From Deltaproteobacteria bacterium (lineage in GTDB: Bacteria; Bdellovibrionota_C; UBA2361; OMII01): a stretch of 5,450 nucleotides of DNA. Position 1 is the first letter of the stretch. The number at the start of each line of letters is the position of its first letter. This document shows positions 1 to 5,450 of this stretch, piece by piece. The DNA is taken from positions 1 through 5,450 of the forward strand of contig JALRCK010000180.1 of the NCBI GenBank assembly GCA_023262305.1, given 5' to 3'. The notes beneath the pieces are model-generated. The model was not told the DNA's origin. It did not search any database and saw nothing but the letters and a program-made list of their open reading frames with translations. The translations under genes and the position numbers were made by a program.

Positions 1-1079
1 GGATTGAGTATGGGCAATCTCTTACAACCCAGGCTTTGATCCACGGTGCGTTTCTCGGTGCGCTCTTGCTCTTATGGATGGGGTTTGTGCTTGGTGCAAA
101 GCATGGCCCCCGCCCCGTTCGTTACCTCTATGTGGCAGCCTTGGTGGCATTTGTTCCGAGTATCATGGCGGTGTTCCTCAAGTCGATGATCGGCTCTCGA
201 CTGGTGTATACATCGTCCGCATTCGCCCTTGCAGGGGTCGGCATCGGCTTGAGACTTCAGGAGCGAACGGTAGCGGTAAGGCGAGTCTGTATGGGTGTTT
301 TGATCCTGCTCGCGGTAGTAACAACTCAGCGGGCGCGCCTCTGGCGGTCAGACACTACGCTCTTCTCTGCTGCTCTTGAAGCTACGGATCCATCGACTCG
401 TAATCACCTCAATCTCGGAATCGCTTTGTTTGATGATGGAGATCTCGGAGGTGCTCTTGAACACTTCTCTCATGATATGGATCGAGCAGCGCTCGATCAG
501 AGCCACTACATGAGGGCTCTTCTCTACACGGGGCTCGGATGCGAGAGCTTGGCAGAGGAGCATCTACTGAAAAGCCTAGAGGCTAATCCAAATAACTACT
601 CTGCGACCCACAATCTTGCTGGGCTCTTGAGCACGCAGGGTCGGCAGGCGGAGGCGCAAGAGAGACTCCTTGCAATATCTCAGCGGGATTCGTTTGCGAG
701 GCAGCGAGCCTTGGCGCAGGTTGAGGTGTTAAAGGGGCTCAGCAACCTTCCCCGTCGAGATCCAAAAAATGCGACGTGGTGTGGAGACGCAACAGCTCGT
801 CGGGAGCTTTTTGCCTCGCCGGTAGGTCTCAATCGACTCGCGGGAGAGCATTTGAGGGCAGGACAAGTAGAGTTGGCAGCCCCCCTCATTAGGGCGGTCT
901 TGCGCGTTGACCCATGGTTTGTGGCTGGGCGGTTGAACCTGGCCCAGCTCTACCTCCTCAAAGGTCAAAAAGAAGAGGCGCGTGAAGTGTTGGAGTCGAT
1001 TCTGAACACCAATCCGGGCGAGGAGCGGGCCCGGCGCATGTTATCCGCAATGGATGCGGCGCCTCTCACGGGCAGGTAG
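1..1079 (+). CDS. Membrane protein with C-terminal TPR repeats, TMTC/glycosyltransferase-like tail (5' partial)
   Basis: The frame is open from the first complete codon at base 3 to the TAG at 1077-1079, giving 358 visible residues; the true start lies upstream. Four hydrophobic segments are visible at about residues 12-31, 42-59, 67-83 and 93-108. The motif GSRLVYTSSAFAL (64-76) sits where TMTC-like and related membrane TPR proteins carry an ERYLYLPS-type motif. A Trp-containing linker (RLWRSDTTLF, 112-121) then leads into TPR units at about 129-162, 162-195, 196-228, 273-305 and 305-338, with typical NLG, NLA and NP positions. In the known family, an N-terminal multi-helix glycosyltransferase-like domain is followed by helices and TPRs; only the last helices and TPRs are seen here. 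A role in protein or envelope glycosylation is inference, and a plain membrane TPR scaffold is equally possible. A TTG at 36 could be read as a start, but the in-frame upstream codons continue the protein, so it was not chosen. Confidence 0.85.
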   Translation, partial: IEYGQSLTTQALIHGAFLGALLLLWMGFVLGAKHGPRPVRYLYVAALVAFVPSIMAVFLKSMIGSRLVYTSSAFALAGVGIGLRLQERTVAVRRVCMGVLILLAVVTTQRARLWRSDTTLFSAALEATDPSTRNHLNLGIALFDDGDLGGALEHFSHDMDRAALDQSHYMRALLYTGLGCESLAEEHLLKSLEANPNNYSATHNLAGLLSTQGRQAEAQERLLAISQRDSFARQRALAQVEVLKGLSNLPRRDPKNATWCGDATARRELFASPVGLNRLAGEHLRAGQVELAAPLIRAVLRVDPWFVAGRLNLAQLYLLKGQKEEAREVLESILNTNPGEERARRMLSAMDAAPLTGR

Positions 1080-1117
1080 CCCCCAAAATTGCGACCCCCA
1101 ACCTACTTAGAGCCCTA

Positions 1118-1146
1118 TTGCCACATCTCTGCATCATCGCCATGAT
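1118..1146 (+). promoter_or_regulatory. Candidate sigma70-like promoter for the ABC operon
   Basis: TTGCCA at 1118-1123 matches the -35 consensus at 5 of 6 bases. CATGAT at 1141-1146 matches the -10 consensus at 4 of 6, and the spacer is 17 bases. A start near 1153 would leave a leader of about 30 bases before the ATPase ATG at 1184. The position is sensible, since this is the only real gap between genes in the window. The -10 match is weak, and the organism's sigma factor preference is unknown. Confidence 0.3.
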
Positions 1147-1188
1147 ACCTCCACTACCATCAGACTAGGCTTTAGCACTCGCCATGAT
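1137..1188 (+). repeat. 10-base direct repeat TCGCCATGAT flanking a mini-ORF upstream of the ATPase
   Basis: TCGCCATGAT occurs at 1137-1146 and again at 1179-1188, where it contains the ATPase start codon. The copies are 42 bases apart, so the ATG inside the first copy (1142) is in frame with the real start. That ATG opens an 8-codon frame (MIPPLPSD) which stops at TAG 1166-1168. The first copy also overlaps a small inverted repeat, ATCAT/ATGAT. The repeat could be a leftover of a small duplication, a leader peptide or chance. Confidence 0.4.
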
Positions 1189-1933
1189 CCGCGTATCAGC
1201 GCTCCGAAAAGAATTTGGCTCCACCGTCGCGGTGAACGATGTCTCGTTTGAGCTGCACCCAAATGAGATAGTCGGATTCGTTGGACCCAACGGTTCAGGA
1301 AAGACTACAACCTTGCGCATGATAGCGACCTCCCTCTATTCGACATCTGGGGATATCTTCGTTGACAATCTCGACGTGAAGGCGAAGTCGTTGCAGGTTC
1401 GCGCGCGTATCGGGTACCTTCCGGGCGATACTCCGCTGTATGGTGAGATGCACCCCTTTGAGTATCTCGATTTTATCGCCCAAGCGCATGGACTCTGTCA
1501 GGAAGAGAGGGAAAAACGGCTCTCATGGACGGTTAAGGCGTGCAACATAGAATCTGTTGAGCATAAGCGTATTAAAGAGTGCTCCACCGGTTATCGCAAG
1601 CGAATCGGGCTTGCGGCTGCCCTTATTCACGACCCAAAAGTGCTTCTTCTCGATGAGCCGACACATGGACTTGATCCGCTACAGATCCTCTCATGGCGCG
1701 AGCTCCTGCTTACGCTCCGTCCTGGAAGAACTATCATGCTCAGCAGTCATGTGATTTCTGATATCGCTGCTATCTGCGATCGACTTCTCGTTATCTATAA
1801 CGGCACGCTCCTCGCGGACAGGAAGCTAGACGACCTACGCGCAAGTGTTGGCACAAGCTCCGACCAACTTGAGAGTTGGATTATCAATCTGATGAGGGGT
1901 ACCTCGATGGAGGGTAGCCATGTCGGAGTCTAG
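1184..1933 (+). CDS. ABC transporter ATP-binding protein, GldA/NatA-like
   Basis: This 249-residue protein, normal length for a single nucleotide-binding domain, hydrolyses ATP on the cytoplasmic side to drive the permease encoded next to it. The start MIRVSALRKEFG is typical of the family. Visible motifs are Walker A GPNGSGKT (34-41), signature CSTGYRKR (133-140, resembling LSKGYRQR of GldA-type proteins), Walker B LLLDEP (154-159) with catalytic Glu158, D-loop GLDP (162-165) and switch His189. The Q-loop region reads GYLPGDTPLY (77-86), with Gly81 where many relatives have Gln or Glu. Signature position 133 is Cys rather than Leu. All other catalytic residues are present, so the protein is probably active. 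No good Shine-Dalgarno sequence precedes the ATG. The gene overlaps the permease gene by 14 bases, which supports co-translation. The substrate cannot be deduced; the GldA-like assignment rests on the motifs and the gene order. Confidence 0.95.
   Translation: MIRVSALRKEFGSTVAVNDVSFELHPNEIVGFVGPNGSGKTTTLRMIATSLYSTSGDIFVDNLDVKAKSLQVRARIGYLPGDTPLYGEMHPFEYLDFIAQAHGLCQEEREKRLSWTVKACNIESVEHKRIKECSTGYRKRIGLAAALIHDPKVLLLDEPTHGLDPLQILSWRELLLTLRPGRTIMLSSHVISDIAAICDRLLVIYNGTLLADRKLDDLRASVGTSSDQLESWIINLMRGTSMEGSHVGV
1909..1914 (+). promoter_or_regulatory. Shine-Dalgarno site of the permease gene
   Basis: GGAGGG lies five bases before the ATG at 1920, inside the last codons of the ATPase gene. It fixes the permease start: the next in-frame ATG is codon 52, which would remove the first membrane helix. 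It is the clearest ribosome binding site in the window. Confidence 0.75.
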
Positions 1934-2696
1934 TCACCTCATTGGTGCGCGTGATACCAGCTTTCGCGCAGGAGTTCTCTCCGTTGCGAGGCGTGAGTTT
2001 CGGGCCTACTTTGACAGCCCGATCGCCTACATAACTGCCGGCGCTTTCTTAGTGCTCTCAGGCGCGATCTTTATGAACACCTTCTTTCTCAACGGCATCG
2101 TTGATATGGGAGCGTTCTTCCGTAGCTTGCCGGTGCTCATAGCGCTCTTTATTCCGGCAATCACCATGCGTTCGTGGTCAGAGGAGTACGCCCGCGGAAC
2201 CTTTGAGATTTTAATGGCGCTCCCCCTTCGCCCGTACACGATTGTGTTGGGTAAGTACCTGGCAGCACTGGCATTTTATGCGCTCATCCTAGCCGGAAGC
2301 CTGCCTATTGTGGTGATGCTCTACACCCTTGGGACGCCCAACCTTGGGATCATCATAGCGTCCTACATCGGCAGCGTTTTGTTGGGCGGGTTTTTCCTCT
2401 CGCTTGGGTGCTTTCTCTCGGGGCTCTCGCGTGAGCAGATCGTGTCGTATGTACTTACCACCTTCGTTGGATCCCTCTTCGTTGTCACCGGCATCCCTGA
2501 GGTAGTGGATGTGGTGGATGGACTCCTCCCGTCGCTGCAGATCGGCACATGGCTCTATGAATCGATTTCGGTGATGCCGCACTATGAGAGCTTCTGTCGA
2601 GGGATGATCGGGGTAGGGGACCTCCTCTATTTTGGTCTCTTGGTAGGATTCTTTCTCGCCATGAATGAAATGACACTCAAACTGAGTCGGTATTGA
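1920..2696 (+). CDS. ABC-2 type permease, GldF-like
   Basis: This 258-residue integral membrane protein is the likely membrane-spanning subunit of the transporter powered by the preceding ATPase. A cytoplasmic amphipathic start (RREFRAYFDSPIAYI, 24-38) leads into about six hydrophobic helices near 35-57, 66-83, 107-135, 143-168, 174-194 and 234-252. The stretch RSWSEEYARGTFEIL (84-98) followed by ALPLRPYTIVLGKYLA (100-115) matches the hallmark of GldF/NosY-type ABC-2 permeases: a charged SEE-x-x-x-GT-x-E-x-L segment, then LP and an LGK motif. The length fits the short GldF type, which has no fused GldG domain. The start is set by the Shine-Dalgarno site at 1909-1914. The stop TGA (2694-2696) shares its last base with the ATG of the next gene. 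The GldF-like call follows from the motifs and gene order; the substrate is unknown. A short VVD-VVD repeat lies between helices 5 and 6. Confidence 0.93.
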   Translation: MSESSHLIGARDTSFRAGVLSVARREFRAYFDSPIAYITAGAFLVLSGAIFMNTFFLNGIVDMGAFFRSLPVLIALFIPAITMRSWSEEYARGTFEILMALPLRPYTIVLGKYLAALAFYALILAGSLPIVVMLYTLGTPNLGIIIASYIGSVLLGGFFLSLGCFLSGLSREQIVSYVLTTFVGSLFVVTGIPEVVDVVDGLLPSLQIGTWLYESISVMPHYESFCRGMIGVGDLLYFGLLVGFFLAMNEMTLKLSRY

Positions 2697-2698
2697 TG
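2694..2698 (+). promoter_or_regulatory. TGATG stop/start overlap (translational coupling)
   Basis: The permease stop TGA (2694-2696) and the next ATG (2696-2698) overlap by one base. No strong Shine-Dalgarno sequence is seen just upstream, so ribosomes probably re-initiate here after finishing the permease. This would tie the amount of the auxiliary subunit to that of the permease. Confidence 0.6.
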
Positions 2699-5450
2699 AG
2701 ACGGCGGCACATTCTCTGCGTCTTTATCGCGTTTATGCTCCTCTTGGCGATCGCCGCCATGGTCAGCAACCTTGTGGGGAGGAGCCGTGGATTGGATCTT
2801 TCGGGTAATGACCCGATTACCCTCAAGCCTGCTACTCGCACGTTTCTTGCGAATGTAAAAGGACGCATCTCGCTGACCTATTTCGTTTCGTCGAAGGATA
2901 AGGTTCCCGCCAACATGAAAGATGTTGAGCCGATGATGCGCAAGCTTCTTGAGGCATTGCACGATGAGGCTCCAGAGGTCATCGACATCAGCATCATCGA
3001 CCCCGATCTCGACGAAAAAAATGGAGCCGGATATGCCTCTCGCAAAGCTGTCGCACCAATTAAGCTGCGCAAAGTTCGTTTTGACGCCGCGAGTGAGCAG
3101 GCTGTGTGGTCGGCACTCGACATCGCATGTAACGACTATCCGAATGCTGTGATTCCCTTCATCACAGCGGCGGATCTCCCTTACATGCAAGATCTCATCG
3201 TCAGCAATTTGAAGATGATGGCGCAGCCAGCGCCGGCGGTTATTGGGGTGTCCGCACCAGCAGAGGGGTTTACTGAGATTCCAAAGGTTCTCTCCACTAT
3301 CCCCCTCACATCAGCCGTGCGAGTTGATTTTGAAGGAACAGCTGTACTCCCTCCGGTGCTTGATCTCTTCATGTGGATAGCGCCTCGTCGTATTGAGGAG
3401 AGACATCTTCGAGAGTTGGAGCGATTCGTTGATGGAGGTCGCTCAGTGGTTATAGCGGGCAGTGAACACTCGATTCAATGCTCTCAAGGTGTCGGTAGCA
3501 CTTCGTGCCGAGTTGAACGGTCGCCGTATGACTTTACTTCACTGGTGAGAACGTTTGGATTAGTGGCGCGCAATGAGGTTGTACTCGATAATCCGATCCC
3601 CCAGCCTGGCGCAACTATTCCGTTTCCGATCCACTTTCCTGCATCTCTCACAGATATTCGCTCACTGCATGGCTTCACAATCGGTGAGCTGCATGTATCA
3701 TCGGTGACGGCGCTTGAGCCCGACCCGGATCTCTTGAGCCAGAGTGGCTTTGATGCGCAGACCGTTGCGACGACATCCTCCGAGACACGCCTTATCTCTG
3801 ATACAAAGGGGGTCTTTGGTCAAGAGGCGCTGCGAAGGTCGCTCTCTGTTCCGAAGCAGCCGTGGGTCATACGCCTCATGCCAAAAGATCTATGGCGAGG
3901 AGGTGTGTTGGTTGTGGGCACGGCGAGTGTCTTCAGTGATCAATTCTTAAAGTCATCAGACAACTCCAACAACCTGCTCCTCAAAGCCGCCGCTGAAACC
4001 TTTACCTCCCGAGACCGACTTGCTCGATTGAGGATCGAGAGACGACTTCCGCAACCTCTGCCACCATTGTCGGAAGCAGCGCGAATATTCTGGAGGGTGC
4101 TTATAGTCGGAGCGGTGCCGTTGGCGCTGATAATCATCGGGATCGGAAAAGAGGGGTCTCGCTTCAGGCTTCCGCGTGGAATTGTGTGGCGCACCCCAGC
4201 TCAGAGAGCGCTCGGCGCTTTTGTGCTGATTGTGCTCCTAAGCGCTCTTCTTGAGACCCGTCCGACGACACCGATATCCCTGTCGGTATCAGCTCCAACC
4301 AAGAGAGACGCATTTGTTGCCTCCCTGCTCTCGCGGCTGCCGGGACCCGTTCAGGCAGAGCTTATTATTAGTCCGCAAAGGTTGTGGCCCGCGACTCTCA
4401 AAGATACCGAACGGCAGATTCGAGCAGCACTGCGTGGGTTGAACATCCCATACCGTGTGGTGTTCCCCGAGAGACTCTCTCGTGAAGAGCAAAACTCCTT
4501 GGTTGAAGCGGGCATAGAGCCATTTACGATCGAGCGTGTTGAACATGACCAAACGATTCGCTCCTCGGTGTGGGCGGCGCTTCGAATCAGTACGCCGTCG
4601 TTGAGCACCTCGATTCCTCAGCTAGAGCCCCGCATGCTTCAAGATCTGCAGTTTTTGGTGGGGGCTGCGCTGACGCGCCTTGAGCGGGCTTCACCTGGTC
4701 CCGTGATCGGATTTGTATCAGATGTTCCGAGGCTAACAGGAGCGCAGGCGTTTGAAGAGTATACTCAGATGGGCTACACGCCGCCTGAGGGGAGCAATCC
4801 GTTTGGCGAAGTGGGACGCCTTCTTCAGCGGTACGGTTATCAGGTTCGAGCGCTCAATCCAAAGGATCCGTCCTTTGATGGAAAACTCGATCTCGTTGTG
4901 TGGCTTCAACCTCGGGCCCCAGTCGAGCTGCTCCCTCGGTTTGCAGAGTACATGGCACGCGGTGGCAAGGCGTTCGTGGCGCTGCAGCAGTACAAGGTTA
5001 AGCAGCGCCAGTATCGTGGTCGCGGCTACGACACGGTGTATTGGCCAGAGCCACAGACGCACCGATTTAATGAATACTTGAAGTTGATCGGCATCTCTCA
5101 GATGGGCGAAAAAACTGACGGTCCGGCGGAGGTGTTGATGGACCGAAACCAGGGACGACTCGCCCTTGATACCCGAGTGTACCAACGCTCCCGCTATCGT
5201 GAGATGCTTAAGCAGGAGGTGGTCCGACCATTTTTGATTCGGGCTGTTGGTGGTGGATTATCGCGGGAGTCCCCAATTACGACCCGTTTGGGCGCGCTGC
5301 TCTACATCTGGGGGAATAGATTCTCACTTGATAGTGCCACGCTCGCACAACGTAAACTCTCGGTGACTACCTTAGCTGAAACGAGTTCTCGACCGTGGAA
5401 GTTTATGTGGGATGGAGGTTGGATCCCTGAGCCCGCATTGAGCGCTCCAA
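2696..5450 (+). CDS. GldG-like ABC transporter auxiliary protein with two tandem extracytoplasmic modules (3' partial)
   Basis: One frame of 918 codons runs unbroken to the window end. The protein starts with an RRR cluster (2-4) and a helix at about 8-27, both lost if a later ATG were used. Module 1 (about 39-461) has the features of the GldG/ABC_transp_aux family (COG3225): PITL (40-43), an extracytoplasmic DPDLDE segment, LDLFMWIAPR (222-231) with GG 247-248, and VLVVGTASVFSD (404-415) near its end. Helices at about 464-484 and 504-520 flank a short loop rich in Arg and Lys. Module 2 (about 526 onward) repeats the same landmarks: PISL (526-529), VWAAL (625-629), QDL (649-651), VIG (670-672), LDLVVWLQPR (731-740), GG 756-757 and EVLMD (812-816). 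In the known GldF-GldG systems this subunit is membrane anchored and faces outside the cytoplasm; its exact role is unknown. Flavobacterial GldG is, from memory, well under 700 residues, so this chain is unusually long. No catalytic motif is visible. The family call is confident; the substrate is not known. Confidence 0.88.
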   Translation, partial: MRRRHILCVFIAFMLLLAIAAMVSNLVGRSRGLDLSGNDPITLKPATRTFLANVKGRISLTYFVSSKDKVPANMKDVEPMMRKLLEALHDEAPEVIDISIIDPDLDEKNGAGYASRKAVAPIKLRKVRFDAASEQAVWSALDIACNDYPNAVIPFITAADLPYMQDLIVSNLKMMAQPAPAVIGVSAPAEGFTEIPKVLSTIPLTSAVRVDFEGTAVLPPVLDLFMWIAPRRIEERHLRELERFVDGGRSVVIAGSEHSIQCSQGVGSTSCRVERSPYDFTSLVRTFGLVARNEVVLDNPIPQPGATIPFPIHFPASLTDIRSLHGFTIGELHVSSVTALEPDPDLLSQSGFDAQTVATTSSETRLISDTKGVFGQEALRRSLSVPKQPWVIRLMPKDLWRGGVLVVGTASVFSDQFLKSSDNSNNLLLKAAAETFTSRDRLARLRIERRLPQPLPPLSEAARIFWRVLIVGAVPLALIIIGIGKEGSRFRLPRGIVWRTPAQRALGAFVLIVLLSALLETRPTTPISLSVSAPTKRDAFVASLLSRLPGPVQAELIISPQRLWPATLKDTERQIRAALRGLNIPYRVVFPERLSREEQNSLVEAGIEPFTIERVEHDQTIRSSVWAALRISTPSLSTSIPQLEPRMLQDLQFLVGAALTRLERASPGPVIGFVSDVPRLTGAQAFEEYTQMGYTPPEGSNPFGEVGRLLQRYGYQVRALNPKDPSFDGKLDLVVWLQPRAPVELLPRFAEYMARGGKAFVALQQYKVKQRQYRGRGYDTVYWPEPQTHRFNEYLKLIGISQMGEKTDGPAEVLMDRNQGRLALDTRVYQRSRYREMLKQEVVRPFLIRAVGGGLSRESPITTRLGALLYIWGNRFSLDSATLAQRKLSVTTLAETSSRPWKFMWDGGWIPEPALSAP

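Noticed and set aside
36..38. TTG as start codon of the TPR protein
   Set aside because: The frame is open upstream to the window edge and reads smoothly into the first visible helix. The gene is cut by the window rather than starting here.
74..379. 101-codon + strand frame within the TPR gene
   Set aside because: It overlaps the membrane part of the TPR protein in another frame, is rich in Cys, Gly and Arg, and has no recognisable domain. It is a shadow frame.
1070..1082. GGGC-AGGTA-GCCC hairpin over the stop codon of the TPR gene as a terminator
   Set aside because: The stem is only four base pairs and no T-run follows, so it does not support an intrinsic terminator.
2627..3190. 187-codon open frame on the minus strand
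   Set aside because: It lies opposite the end of the permease gene and the start of the GldG-like gene, both of which have clear family motifs. Its translation is rich in His, Arg and Cys and shows no domain. It is an antisense shadow.
4733..5185. 150-codon open frame on the minus strand
   Set aside because: It is entirely opposite module 2 of the GldG-like protein, whose + frame keeps conserved landmarks through this stretch. No recognisable protein is seen in the antisense frame.
2696..5450. Possible frameshift or two separate genes in the long downstream region
   Set aside because: Codon phase was checked at several points (3299, 4799, 5399) and the frame from 2696 stays open throughout. 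Motifs of both modules lie in the same frame, so this is one continuous gene with no sign of breakage.

Overview
The window comes from a bacterium of moderate GC content (slightly above half by eye). All recognisable genes lie on the + strand, and coding density is high. The protein families point to a Gram-negative lineage in which GldA/F/G-type ABC transporters occur outside the gliding Bacteroidetes, for example Deltaproteobacteria-like or related phyla. The sequence does not allow a firm taxonomic call. No tRNA, rRNA, CRISPR array, insertion sequence or origin was seen.

Layout: (1) Bases 1-1079 hold the 3' part of a membrane protein with C-terminal TPR repeats, resembling the tail of TMTC/glycosyltransferase-like TPR proteins. 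Its reading frame is already open at base 3. (2) Bases 1080-1183 are a 104-base gap with a candidate promoter and a 10-base direct repeat that includes the next start codon. (3) Bases 1184-1933 encode a GldA/NatA-type ABC ATPase. (4) Bases 1920-2696 encode a six-helix ABC-2/GldF-type permease, overlapping the ATPase gene by 14 bases and preceded by a good internal Shine-Dalgarno site. (5) From 2696 to the end of the window runs one uninterrupted frame of 918 codons for a very long GldG-like auxiliary protein. It begins in a TGATG stop/start overlap and has no stop codon inside the window.

Genes 3-5 form a tightly coupled operon: a cytoplasmic ATPase, a membrane permease and a membrane-anchored extracytoplasmic subunit. 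This is the GldA-GldF-GldG arrangement. The substrate is unknown, and nothing here shows that the transporter serves gliding.

The most interesting point is the third subunit. It appears to contain two complete GldG-like extracytoplasmic modules in tandem, joined by a transmembrane hairpin with a positively charged cytoplasmic loop. Matching landmarks (P-I-x-L, V-W-x-A-L, Q-D-L, V-I-G, L-D-L-x-x-W-x-x-P-R...G-G, E-V-x-x-D) recur in the same order, 484-518 residues apart.
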